From an uncultured Oscillospiraceae bacterium (GTDB lineage Bacteria > Bacillota > Clostridia > Oscillospirales > Oscillospiraceae): a stretch of DNA of 27,851 nucleotides. A model generated the notes under the pieces. The model was given only the letters and a program-made list of their open reading frames with translations, did no database searches and had not been told where the DNA came from. The stretch lies in contig CAAEDD010000055.1 of assembly GCA_900754515.1 (NCBI GenBank), forward strand, positions 1 through 27,851, read 5' to 3'. A program made the translations under genes and the position numbers. Positions 15,187 to 22,005 of the stretch are shown piece by piece; within the stretch, counting starts at the first letter, position 1, and each line of letters begins with the position of its first letter.

Positions 15187-16605
15187 TCAAAGCCCCAAAG
15201 TATTTATCAAAAGCAGCCAGGCCAGCCCGTAGTAGGTCACAACGGCTACCAGGTCGTTGAGGGTGGTTATCAGCGGGCCGGAGGCCACTGCCGGGTCAAC
15301 ATTGAGCTTCTTGAAAGCGAGGGGAACAACTGTGCCCGTAATGCTTGAGAGCAGTATGGAGACTACCAGCGCTGTGCCGGTGCACAGAGAGACAGGAAAA
15401 GCCAGGGTACCGGGCTGCCCTTTCAGCACCACCAGGTACAGCCCGATGAATACAAAGGACAGCAGTCCCAGAACAAAACCGTTTGCCAGACCCACTTTAG
15501 CCTCCTTTAAAACAAGAGAGGCCTTTTCCCTGCCGCTGAGCTTTTCATCCATAAGTACCCGTATGGTGACGGCCAGAGATTGAGTACCCACGTTGCCCGC
15601 CATGTCCAGAATAAGGGACTGAAAGCTGACTATAAGGGTAAGGTGAGCAACCACACCCTCAAAAGCCCCAACAACACTGGAGACGACCAGACCGAGACCC
15701 AGAAGTATAATGAGCCAGGGCAGACGTTTTCCTATACTTTTCCTCAAAGGTTCCCGGAGATCCTCCTCGGCGGAGAGACCGGCCAGCTTTGCATAGTCCT
15801 CGCCCAGCTCATCGTCCACCAGCTGGGTTATATCCTGAGAGGTCAGAACGCCTCTAAGCTTGTTGTCGGGACTAAGAACGGGAATAGAATCTTCGGAGTA
15901 GTCCCTTATGCGCTCAATGCAGTCTTCTATCTGCTCGTTGGCGTAGACGTAGGGATAGGAGCTTTTGGTTATTGACTGAAGCGCTGTGCCCTCACGGGCG
16001 ATAATGAGGTCTTTCAAATCAATGGCACCGGCCAGAGTGTCGTCGTCATCCACCACGTAGATGGTGGAGATGTTGTCGTTTTCAGAGGCCTGGTCAATAA
16101 GGGAGCGCATGGCCTGGCGTATACTGACGCCGGAGTGTATACAGACGTAATTAGTGCTCATCCGGCTGCCTATCTCATCCTCATCAAAAGAGCTGAGCAG
16201 CATAACCTCCCGCCTCAGCTCCCCGTCCATAAGCTCAAGGAGGGTATTTCTCTCCTCCTTATCCAGCTGATGAAGATAATCCACAGTGACTGAGCTGTCA
16301 AAGTGGGAGAGGACCTCTATCTTCTTCCTTATCCCCAGCTCGGACATATAATCCTTGAGCCGATCGGAATATTCAAGTATGCCGGAGAGAGCCTCACTGC
16401 TGAGAATGCTGTAGAGCCTCTTCCTTTCATCCCGGCTCATCAGCTCCATGGCTGCCGCTATGTCATTTTCGTGATAGCCCAGAAGCTTTTCAGCCATAAA
16501 TTTTGGAGCCAAGTTGCTGCGGACTATCTCCAGGATCTCATTCTTGTAGTCCGGGTGCTGTACCATCACCGGATTCTCGTTTACCACGTTGCTATTAATG
16601 TTCAT
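15187..16605 (-). CDS. mgtE: MgtE-type magnesium transporter
   Basis: This Mg2+ channel/transporter is gated by intracellular Mg2+. The 472 residues show the full domain order: an N-terminal superhelical MgtE_N domain (about 25-145), tandem CBS domains (about 148-268; segments TIYVVDDDDTLAGAIDLKDL and SIPVLSPDNKLRGVLTSQD), and a five-helix membrane domain from about 293. The membrane domain has the conserved MAGNVGTQSLAV (about 335-345) and DPAVASGPLITTLND (437-451); Asp451 probably matches the selectivity-filter Asp432 of Thermus MgtE. AAAGGAGG precedes the ATG. The gene has its own promoter and a leader of about 330 bases with a small ORF and terminator-like hairpins, pointing to attenuation control. 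No metabolic link to the sugar loci is evident. Confidence 0.96.
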   Translation of the reverse strand: MNINSNVVNENPVMVQHPDYKNEILEIVRSNLAPKFMAEKLLGYHENDIAAAMELMSRDERKRLYSILSSEALSGILEYSDRLKDYMSELGIRKKIEVLSHFDSSVTVDYLHQLDKEERNTLLELMDGELRREVMLLSSFDEDEIGSRMSTNYVCIHSGVSIRQAMRSLIDQASENDNISTIYVVDDDDTLAGAIDLKDLIIAREGTALQSITKSSYPYVYANEQIEDCIERIRDYSEDSIPVLSPDNKLRGVLTSQDITQLVDDELGEDYAKLAGLSAEEDLREPLRKSIGKRLPWLIILLGLGLVVSSVVGAFEGVVAHLTLIVSFQSLILDMAGNVGTQSLAVTIRVLMDEKLSGREKASLVLKEAKVGLANGFVLGLLSFVFIGLYLVVLKGQPGTLAFPVSLCTGTALVVSILLSSITGTVVPLAFKKLNVDPAVASGPLITTLNDLVAVVTYYGLAWLLLINTLGL

Positions 16606-16704
16606 TGTCCTGTGCCTCCTTTACACATTGAGCTTCCTGCGTACCGCAAGGGTTACGCCGTCACATGAGCAGGCACAGAGACTTCCGAAAAAGGGCATAA
16701 AAAT

Positions 16705-16773
16705 ACCATTGTCCCGCCGGATGCCTGTGCATGCTCGGATCAATGCAGTGCAGCTTCTACAACGGACAATGGT
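16705..16773 (-). promoter_or_regulatory. Second terminator-like hairpin in the mgtE leader
   Basis: On the minus strand ACCATTGTCC (16764-16773) and GGACAATGGT (16705-16714) are a perfect 10-bp inverted repeat enclosing 49 bases, followed by ATTTTTA (T-run opposite 16699-16703). It lies downstream of the first terminator and about 100 bases before the mgtE start. The closing stem next to a T-run suggests a second attenuation point or part of a larger ligand-binding fold. Confidence 0.55.
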
Positions 16774-16790
16774 TCCATATTTTTGCGCAG

Positions 16791-16838
16791 AAAAAACAGG
16801 TCAGAAAACAGCCGGCCGCCGGCCGCAGAAGCTCTGAC
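16791..16838 (-). terminator. Intrinsic terminator (attenuator) in the mgtE leader
   Basis: On the minus strand GTCAGA (16833-16838) pairs with TCTGAC (16800-16805) around an inner GC-rich hairpin (GCCGG, CGG, CCGGC), followed by CTGTTTTTT (T-run opposite 16791-16796). It lies about 190 bases before mgtE, and the stop codon of the leader ORF falls inside its right arm. Transcription would end here unless the structure is blocked, for example by a ribosome on the leader ORF. Confidence 0.65.
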
Positions 16839-16887
16839 ACAATATGGATACCCTGCCCGTACTTCGACTACCGCTACCGCCGTCCAT
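16801..16887 (-). CDS. Putative leader peptide ORF upstream of mgtE (28 residues)
   Basis: A small ORF starts with ATG at 16887, 7 bases after a GAGGTGA ribosome binding site, and ends with TGA at 16801-16803. The peptide begins MDGGSGSRSTGRVS and ends CGRRPAVF. The last third of the ORF is the left arm and loop of the leader terminator, and the stop codon is in its right arm, so translation to the end would melt the terminator. Leader peptides control Mg2+ transporters elsewhere (Salmonella mgtL), but this peptide is not similar to MgtL in sequence. No M-box consensus was recognised nearby. Whether the ORF is translated is not known. Confidence 0.5.
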   Translation of the reverse strand: MDGGSGSRSTGRVSILCQSFCGRRPAVF

Positions 16888-16939
16888 GTTCTCACCTCAC
16901 AAATTGAAGATTGAAAAGGCAATGCCTTTTTCTTTTTTT

Positions 16940-16968
16940 ATTTTACCATAGTAAATCAGCATGTTCAA
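16940..16968 (-). promoter_or_regulatory. Promoter of mgtE
   Basis: On the minus strand TTGAAC (16963-16968) and TAAAAT (16940-16945) are separated by 17 bp. Transcription would start near 16933, giving a leader of roughly 330 bases before the mgtE ATG. A short hairpin (AAAAGGC, 16914-16920, with GCCTTTT, 16924-16930) forms at the 5' end of the transcript. Confidence 0.65.
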
Positions 16969-17001
16969 GAAAAACATATTAATTTTTTAAGCACAAATAT
17001 G

Positions 17002-17030
17002 TTGACACACGACATATATCGTGATACGAT
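17002..17030 (+). promoter_or_regulatory. Promoter and likely PadR operator of the padR-DUF2812 operon
   Basis: TTGACA (17002-17007) and TACGAT (17025-17030) are separated by 17 bp. The inverted repeat TATCGT (17017-17022) / ACGATA (17026-17031) covers the -10 region, and another TATCGT follows at 17033-17038. CGACATA also occurs three times, at 17010, 17043 and 17059. PadR-family repressors often bind A/T-rich dyads at their own promoters, so autoregulation is likely. Confidence 0.6.
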
Positions 17031-17077
17031 ACTATCGTCAGGCGACATAGTTGAGAGCCGACATAGGAGGTGCCGTA

Positions 17078-17398
17078 TTGAAAAGAAATGAACCCATGTC
17101 CGAGAGCTATTATTATATCCTGCTGTGCCTTTCCCGGGGGCCCAACCACGGCTACGGTATCATGCGCATGGCGGCCCAGCTCTCCGACGGGGAAGTGAGG
17201 ATAGGCTCCGGCACAATGTATGGGGCGACGGAGAATATGCTGAAAAAGGGCTGGATCAGGGAGACTGTTTCCCGGGAGCCCGGGGAGGAGAGGCGGCGCT
17301 TATACTGTATCACAGAGGAGGGCCGGGAGGCCCTGCTGGGAGAGATAGAGCGGCTGAAAAAAATGCTGGCGGTGGCCGGGGAGGTAACGGAAGGATGA
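17078..17398 (+). CDS. PadR-family transcriptional regulator
   Basis: This 106-residue winged-helix repressor has the PadR core YYILLCLSRGPNHGYGIMRM, then IGSGTMYGATENMLKKGWI (recognition helix region), and the wing RRRLYCITEEGREAL. A short C-terminal helix follows, as in the small PadR subgroup. The start is TTG at 17078, because a perfect AGGAGGT lies at 17065-17071 with 6-base spacing; the first ATG at 17096 would be too far from it. The stop overlaps the DUF2812 start as ATGA, so the two are translationally coupled. PadR regulators of this type usually control their own operon and the membrane partner encoded with them. Confidence 0.9.
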   Translation: MKRNEPMSESYYYILLCLSRGPNHGYGIMRMAAQLSDGEVRIGSGTMYGATENMLKKGWIRETVSREPGEERRRLYCITEEGREALLGEIERLKKMLAVAGEVTEG

Positions 17399-18327
17399 AG
17401 CACAAGACTATATTCAGGGCATATTTCGCCTGGGACTATGAGCAGGAACTGGAGGAGCTGAACCGCATGTCGGAGCAGGGATGGCAGCTGGTAAAGGGCG
17501 GCTGCTTCCACAGCCGCTTTGTGAAAAACACCGAGCTGAGGTACCGATATCAGCTGGACTACCGGCCGGATGTGGAGGACATGGGCCGCTACCTGGAGAC
17601 CTTCCGGGAGCAGGGCTGGGAGTATGTGAACAGTACCTACAACGGCTGGCGCTATTTCAGAAAAATCTATGACCCGACTCTGCCGGAGGAGGAATACCAG
17701 ATATTTACCGACTGCTCATCTCTGGGGGAGATGACCCGGCGTTTAAAAAATCTGGCACTGGTGCTGATGTCCGTGGCTCTGCTGATGGCGGCGGTGGAGG
17801 GAGTGCTGTTGGTGATGAAGCCCAGGCTGCCCCAGCTGATAATGACCGGGACCCTGCTCTTCGAGGGGCTGGTGATAGCCTGGGGAGCCGGACTCATGAA
17901 TGCCCCTGAGAAACGCCGGGGCAAGGCAAAGAGCGGCTATATAATATGGATTTTTTTCCTGGCCCTGGTGCTGGGCTTCGGCAGCAGCATCTATCTTATG
18001 GAGCAGCGCTACAGCTCCGGGGTGATGTACCTCGGCGGGATAGGAGACGGATATCAGACAACACAGCAATGGGCCGAGTTTGATATAGCCTACAAGGACA
18101 ATTACTATCTCAGCGCCGAGATAAGGGCGGAGGCACCTCTGACATTGAGCTTGGTACGGAAGGAGACAGGGGAGAGCGTCTACACCAAGGAGCTGGAGAC
18201 GGCGGGGGAGGAGCTGCCGCTGCTGGTGCTGGAAGACCTGCCAATAAAGCTGGAGCGGGGGAGCTACATGATATGTTTTTCCGACTATTACGGAGAAGCA
18301 CTGGCGGTCAGTTGGAGCATAGATTGA
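17395..18327 (+). CDS. DUF2812 membrane protein, PadR partner
   Basis: This 310-residue protein has an N-terminal DUF2812 domain (about 1-105; segments FAWDYEQELEELNRMSEQGWQLVK, RYRYQLDYRP, FREQGWEYVNSTYNGWRYFRK). Three transmembrane segments follow at about 118-141, 145-168 and 181-201. A C-terminal extracytoplasmic domain of about 105 residues looks beta-rich (APLTLSLVRKETGESVY, GSYMICFSDYYGEALAVSW). The function of DUF2812 proteins is unknown to me beyond their regular pairing with PadR regulators, probably as membrane or envelope stress components. The ATG overlaps the padR stop by four bases, and a strong terminator follows. Confidence 0.88.
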   Translation: MKHKTIFRAYFAWDYEQELEELNRMSEQGWQLVKGGCFHSRFVKNTELRYRYQLDYRPDVEDMGRYLETFREQGWEYVNSTYNGWRYFRKIYDPTLPEEEYQIFTDCSSLGEMTRRLKNLALVLMSVALLMAAVEGVLLVMKPRLPQLIMTGTLLFEGLVIAWGAGLMNAPEKRRGKAKSGYIIWIFFLALVLGFGSSIYLMEQRYSSGVMYLGGIGDGYQTTQQWAEFDIAYKDNYYLSAEIRAEAPLTLSLVRKETGESVYTKELETAGEELPLLVLEDLPIKLERGSYMICFSDYYGEALAVSWSID

Positions 18328-18352
18328 ATGACCTGAAGAACATGAAAATACA

Positions 18353-18384
18353 AAAAGAGCGAGGTTTAACCTCGCTCTTTTAAA
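18353..18384. terminator. Bidirectional intrinsic terminator
   Basis: AAAAGAGCGAGG (18353-18364) and CCTCGCTCTTTT (18370-18381) form a perfect 12-bp stem with a 5-base loop, and A and T runs on both sides let it work in both directions. It separates the DUF2812 gene (+) from the convergent small gene at 18401-18742 (-). Confidence 0.9.
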
Positions 18385-18400
18385 TTATTTTCTTAGGCTC

Positions 18401-18742
18401 TCATGCATTGCCGCAGAGAGAAAACTGCTTTGCTCCGGCTGCACTCTCATTCTGAGAAGCAGCTTTAGCTTCGGCGGCTCCGGACTGTTCAAAAACCATG
18501 GTAGCTTCTGCGGAAGGCATAAGGGTAAAGGAGAGCAGCTCATATCCATCCTGCCTCATAATGCTTATAAGCTTGCCGACCTCGCCAGCCGTATCCTCTG
18601 ATTTTGGGAAAAACTTGATGACTCTCCTCTTATCCATAAATTCGGCCCTCATAAACGAAAAAATAAAATGTGCAGAGCCGGGCAAAACCGCCCGGTATCC
18701 ATGTTCGTTTAGATTATAGACCGGAATATTCAGCTTTTCCAT
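18401..18742 (-). CDS. Small uncharacterised protein
   Basis: This is a 113-residue protein of unknown function. The N-terminal half (MEKLNIPVYNLNEHGYRAVLPGSAHFIFSF, then DKRRVIKFFPKSEDTA) is followed by an alpha/beta segment (EVGKLISIMRQDGYELLSFTLMPSAEATMVFEQ) that recalls DUF4177-like folds. The tail is Ala/Ser/Gln-rich and probably disordered. The ATG at 18742 is preferred to a TTG three bases upstream; there is no good ribosome binding site, which lowers confidence. It is the only long frame that fits the convergent terminator at 18353-18384. An antisense frame at 18498-18719 is less plausible. Confidence 0.5.
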   Translation of the reverse strand: MEKLNIPVYNLNEHGYRAVLPGSAHFIFSFMRAEFMDKRRVIKFFPKSEDTAGEVGKLISIMRQDGYELLSFTLMPSAEATMVFEQSGAAEAKAASQNESAAGAKQFSLCGNA

Positions 18743-18788
18743 CAAACTAATGTCAAATTTGTGTAAAGTGGGAAGATGAAAGAGACAT

Positions 18789-19442
18789 TCATTTTTTAGC
18801 GGCTTTGAGGTTTATTGGCATGGTCAGATGCTGAATAAGCAGGGTGTAGGCTTTGGCGGCGTCTCCGCTGCTGAGTGCGTCGTAAAACTGCCGGTGCTCC
18901 TCCAAAGTATCTTCCACACGGCCCGGAACATTCAGTGCCTGCTGGGAAGTCAAACGGATGAGGTACATAAGCCGCTGGAAAAGCTGGTCGAACTCCTCAT
19001 TACCCGCATAGGAAACCAAAGCCAGATGGAAATTGTGGTCGGCAGACATAAAGGACTCGTGTCCGTCGTCAGCCTCCATTGCGTCTTCCATGTCCTCCAG
19101 CAGCTCCTGGAGGCGGCGCATTAGACGCTGGGCTTTGCGGTTTTTAATATCCTTGCATAGTAAGTAGGCACAGTAGCCCTCAATGGCGCAGCGAACCTGG
19201 ATAGACTGTTCCATGTCCGTGTCGTTGAGAGTGCGTATCTTGAAGCCGCGACTTGGCACTATGGTGATATAGCCGTCCTGACTGAGACACTGGAGCGCCT
19301 CACGTACCGGAGTGCGGGAGATTCCCAGCTCCGCAGAAAGCCTGGTCTCGGAATATAGGGTGTCGGGAAGCAACTCTCCGGAGAGGATGCGCTCCTTTAT
19401 ATGGCTGTAAGCGTCAAGCTGCAAAAAACTTTTTTCTTTCAT
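18789..19442 (-). CDS. GntR-family regulator, FadR/FCD subfamily
   Basis: This 217-residue repressor probably senses a sugar acid and controls the divergent uronate operon. The N-terminal winged helix is clear: YSHIKERILSGELLP, LSAELGISRTPVREALQCLSQDGYI and the wing IVPSRGFKIR. The C-terminal FCD domain has the metal-binding pattern Asp135, His139, His183 and His205. FCD regulators of this type (UxuR, ExuR and relatives) respond to uronates or their breakdown products. The ATG at 19442 is preferred over an upstream in-frame start at 19478 because AGGT lies nearby. The gene has its own promoter at 19503-19531, and an operator-like palindrome lies next to it, so autoregulation is likely. Confidence 0.92.
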   Translation of the reverse strand: MKEKSFLQLDAYSHIKERILSGELLPDTLYSETRLSAELGISRTPVREALQCLSQDGYITIVPSRGFKIRTLNDTDMEQSIQVRCAIEGYCAYLLCKDIKNRKAQRLMRRLQELLEDMEDAMEADDGHESFMSADHNFHLALVSYAGNEEFDQLFQRLMYLIRLTSQQALNVPGRVEDTLEEHRQFYDALSSGDAAKAYTLLIQHLTMPINLKAAKK

Positions 19443-19502
19443 TTTATCATACCTGCTGCACTGTACCGGGTATCGCACCCGGCAGAATATTATTACAGGT
19501 TG

Positions 19503-19531
19503 ATTTTACTGTCCAAATAACCGATTGTCAA
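19503..19531 (-). promoter_or_regulatory. Promoter of the gntR gene
   Basis: On the minus strand TTGACA (19526-19531) and TAAAAT (19503-19508) are separated by 17 bp, close to the sigma-A consensus. An imperfect copy of the operator palindrome (19537-19550; 11 of 14 positions match 19617-19630) lies just upstream of the -35 element. The transcript leader can form a CCGGGT/ACCCGG hairpin (19466-19482). Confidence 0.7.
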
Positions 19532-19610
19532 GAGCGGAATACCGGTGTCCTGCATATATTTTGTATACCATGCTCAAAAAGCAATGGAAAATATTGTGAA
19601 ATATTTAGCC

Positions 19611-19639
19611 TTGACAGTATACCGGTATACTGGTAAACT
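19611..19639 (+). promoter_or_regulatory. Promoter of the uronate operon with an operator in its spacer
   Basis: TTGACA (19611-19616) and TAAACT (19634-19639) are separated by exactly 17 bp. The spacer is filled by GTATACCGGTATAC, part of a perfect 18-bp palindrome at 19615-19632. A repressor bound there would block RNA polymerase. Half-site-like GTATACCA also occurs at 19563-19570. Confidence 0.8.
19615..19632. promoter_or_regulatory. Perfect 18-bp palindrome, probable GntR operator
   Basis: CAGTATACCGGTATACTG is identical to its reverse complement and lies between the -35 and -10 elements of the operon promoter. It has the dimeric symmetry expected for a GntR/FCD regulator, and the divergent gene encodes one. 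Binding is inferred. Confidence 0.75.
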
Positions 19640-19702
19640 ATAAACGAAAAGAGGGAAAAAACCCTCGAAGTATTAATGAATACAGAATATGGAGGAAATA
19701 CC

Positions 19703-20395
19703 ATGGAAGCTGTTTTTGAAATGGGCGGCCTGAGAGTCGTCGACCTGACCAAGCCCCTAGATCCCAAGACCGAGAGCCGCCGCTGCCACCTCTACCGTTT
19801 CAATACCGGCGGGCCCATCCCTGATTTCCATACTATCATGGACCTGACCAGCCACCTGGGTACCCATTGCGAGTGCCCCTACCATCATGACGACAACTGG
19901 CCCAGCGTTGCCGAGCTTCCTCTCACCACCTTTATGGGCCGGGCCATCTACGTTGACTTTAAAGACACCGTAGCTCCCCGCACCCACATTACCGCTGCTG
20001 ATCTGGACCGCGCCACTGCCGGCCTCATCAAGGAAGGCGACATCGTAATAATCGACTCCTCCTACAAGATACCCCCCTTCACTCCTGCTACCAACACTGA
20101 GGCTGACCAGCGTCTGTTGGTCGGCGAGGAGAGCGCCATCTGGTTCCGTGACCACAAGGTCAAATGCGTCGGCTTTGGTGACGGCGTATCCATTGAGAAC
20201 TGCAATGAGGACGTGAAGCCCTTCCATGACATTCTCATGGCTGAGAACATCGTGTTCCTGGAAGTTCTCAAAAACCTGGAAAAACTTAACAGCAAGGTGT
20301 TCTTCATGAGCTACTCTCCCCTGCCCATCTATGGACTTGATTCCTGCCCCATCCGGGCCTATGCAATTGAGGGCCTGGCCGAGTTCTCCAAGTAA
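19703..20395 (+). CDS. Cyclase-family (kynurenine-formamidase-like) metal hydrolase
   Basis: This 230-residue protein belongs to the cyclase family (PF04199), metal-dependent hydrolases that include kynurenine formamidase. The family metal motif HxGTHxDxPxH appears as His51, His55, Glu57 and His61 (HLGTHCECPYH), with Glu in place of the usual Asp. Other family features are VVDLTKPLDP at the N-terminus, GDIVIIDSSY and GFGDGVSIEN. The start at 19703 follows GGAGGAAA; an upstream ATG at 19676 has no such site. It is the first gene of the uronate operon, so an amide, ester or lactone of a sugar acid is a more likely substrate than formylkynurenine. That is inference from position only. Confidence 0.83.
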   Translation: MEAVFEMGGLRVVDLTKPLDPKTESRRCHLYRFNTGGPIPDFHTIMDLTSHLGTHCECPYHHDDNWPSVAELPLTTFMGRAIYVDFKDTVAPRTHITAADLDRATAGLIKEGDIVIIDSSYKIPPFTPATNTEADQRLLVGEESAIWFRDHKVKCVGFGDGVSIENCNEDVKPFHDILMAENIVFLEVLKNLEKLNSKVFFMSYSPLPIYGLDSCPIRAYAIEGLAEFSK

Positions 20396-20475
20396 AGAAG
20401 CACCCAGCAAACAGTCCGGCGTTCAGGACTCCATAAGGCATTGAAGACCAGGCGGAAGCCTGAGAAAAATGCATA

Positions 20476-20504
20476 GTCTCCCGGCAGCAGCGCTGCCGGG
20501 AGAC
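20476..20504 (+). promoter_or_regulatory. 13-bp perfect hairpin between cyclase and reductase genes
   Basis: Arms 20476-20488 and 20492-20504 are perfectly complementary with a 3-base loop. No T-run follows on the + strand, so it is not a normal terminator. It sits in the 161-base gap downstream of the cyclase gene and may stabilise that part of the message or allow partial polarity. Confidence 0.6.
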
Positions 20505-20556
20505 ATGGGGGTCCTGTGCGCCTTGCGGCGTTGATAAGCATACAGAAAGGATGCTG

Positions 20557-21477
20557 ATGAAAATGAGGATTGCCGTTATCGGCGCCGGAGCCATGGGTTC
20601 CATTTACGGCGGCCGTCTGTCCCTGAATAATGAGGTCTATCTGATAGCTACCAGAGAGGCACTGGCGGAGGAGATAAACCGCAGCGGTCTGAAGATAGAG
20701 GAAAACGGTGTAGTGAACACCTATCATCCCAAGGCCGTTACCGACAGTTCGAAACTTGGCCCAATGGATTTGGTGATACTTTTCGTGAAGGCTACCGCCT
20801 CCAAAACAGCCCTTAGCCAGAATCGGGGAATAATAGGGCCTGAGACAAGGCTGATGACTTTGCAGAACGGCGCGGGCCACGAGGATATCCTCGGAGAGTT
20901 TGCCGACGCTGAGCATATAATCATCGGCACCACCGAGGATAACGGTGCGGTTCTGGGGCAGGCCTGCGTGCGCCGGGGCGGCGAGGGCAGAACCAATGTG
21001 GGTATGCTCACCGAGGATACAGACGGCTTCCTGCCCAGACTGAAAGAGGCCTTTGACAGCTGTGGCTTCCAGGTAAAGATACATGGAAATATACAGCAGC
21101 TCATCTGGGACAAACTCTTTACCAATGTTTCCCTCAGCGCCGTCACCGGAATTTTGCAGGTGGACATGGGATTCATTGCATCCAACCCCCACGCCTGGGA
21201 AATGACCTGCCGCCTCATCCATGAGGCCGTGCTGACTGCAAGGGCTGCCGGCATGGATTTTGACGAGGAGGAGCTTAAGGAGAGGGTGCGCCGGACCTCT
21301 CTAAATAATCCCCAGGGCTGCACCTCCATAAGAGCGGACCTCCGCTACGGAAAAAAGACGGAGGTGGACACAATAAGCGGCGCTGTTGTACGGGCTGCAC
21401 ATAAATACGGTGTGGATGTACCCTGCCATGAGTTCGTGGTAAATATGGTACATGCCATGGAAGAGAAAGGAATTTGA
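20557..21477 (+). CDS. Ketopantoate-reductase-family (PanE/ApbA) 2-keto-acid reductase
   Basis: This 306-residue NADPH-dependent reductase has the Rossmann motif GAGAMG at 9-14, Asn104 in LQNGAG, Lys186 in WDKLFTN and Glu269 in the KTEVDTISG helix. These match the catalytic and substrate-binding residues of ketopantoate reductase. Starts at 20551, 20557 and 20563 are possible; 20557 is chosen because AGAAAGG lies 6 bases upstream. It is placed inside a uronate operon with no pantothenate genes, so it more likely reduces a 2-keto sugar acid or similar compound. Many PanE paralogs in catabolic operons have unknown substrates, so I give no gene symbol. It is followed by the YhcH-like gene almost without a gap. 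Confidence 0.88.
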   Translation: MKMRIAVIGAGAMGSIYGGRLSLNNEVYLIATREALAEEINRSGLKIEENGVVNTYHPKAVTDSSKLGPMDLVILFVKATASKTALSQNRGIIGPETRLMTLQNGAGHEDILGEFADAEHIIIGTTEDNGAVLGQACVRRGGEGRTNVGMLTEDTDGFLPRLKEAFDSCGFQVKIHGNIQQLIWDKLFTNVSLSAVTGILQVDMGFIASNPHAWEMTCRLIHEAVLTARAAGMDFDEEELKERVRRTSLNNPQGCTSIRADLRYGKKTEVDTISGAVVRAAHKYGVDVPCHEFVVNMVHAMEEKGI

Positions 21478-21479
21478 AA

Positions 21480-21941
21480 ATGATATTTTCCAATGTGAAC
21501 ATTGATGAATATAAGAAATACCCCGCCGCTATTCAGAAGGCCGTGGAATTCCTCAAGAGCCACGATTTCACCGCCATGGAGCCCGGCACCTATAAAATAG
21601 AGGGCGACGATATCTACGCCAACGTCTTCGATGCCCTCACCGAGCCCGCCGCCCAGCGCAATCCCGAGTCCCACAAGGAGTATCTGGATGTGCAGTATGT
21701 GGTTACCGGTGAAGAGGCCCTGGGCTTTACCATCCTCAAGGATAAGTATGAAGTCGCCGAATACAGCCAGGAGAAGGACCTGATTTTCTACAAAGAGGTA
21801 GAGGACGAGGGCTTTATACAGTCCCGGCCCGGCTGCTTCTGCGTGTTCTACCCCAGCGACATCCACCGTCCCCAGTGCGCTGTTGCTGAACCAATGACCA
21901 TCCGCAAGGTGGTTGTAAAGGTGAAGGCCAGCCTGCTGTAA
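21480..21941 (+). CDS. YhcH/YjgK/YiaL-family protein (NanQ-like)
   Basis: This 153-residue protein belongs to the YhcH/YjgK/YiaL (DUF386, EbgC-like) cupin family. Visible features are the N-terminal helix region IDEYKKYPAAIQKAVEFLKSHDF, ESHKEYLDVQYVVTGEEALGF with putative metal residues, and the late FYPSDIHRPQCA. E. coli YhcH (NanQ) is a sialic acid anomerase, and YiaL is encoded in a diketogulonate operon. A mutarotase or anomerase role on a uronate in this operon is a reasonable inference. The ATG at 21480 follows AAAGGAA; the reductase stop codon is two bases upstream, so the pair is tightly coupled. Confidence 0.9.
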   Translation: MIFSNVNIDEYKKYPAAIQKAVEFLKSHDFTAMEPGTYKIEGDDIYANVFDALTEPAAQRNPESHKEYLDVQYVVTGEEALGFTILKDKYEVAEYSQEKDLIFYKEVEDEGFIQSRPGCFCVFYPSDIHRPQCAVAEPMTIRKVVVKVKASLL

Positions 21942-22005
21942 GAAGCGGTATGCCCCTGTTATTTGCCGGTTATCGATTTATTTAAAATATATTTTTATTT
22001 GGGTT

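Noticed and set aside
16740..16922. 60-codon minus-strand frame in the mgtE leader
   Set aside because: It has only a TTG start without a Shine-Dalgarno site and overlaps the better-supported 28-codon ORF in another frame.
16606..16968. M-box (ykoK) Mg2+ riboswitch before mgtE
   Set aside because: A GAGGTGAG string is present, but it serves as the leader ORF ribosome site, and the other conserved M-box segments could not be found by eye. A covariance-model search is still needed.
19757..21222. Minus-strand open frames opposite the cyclase and reductase genes
   Set aside because: They are shadows of the + strand genes with low-complexity, Gly/Val-rich translations and no family features.
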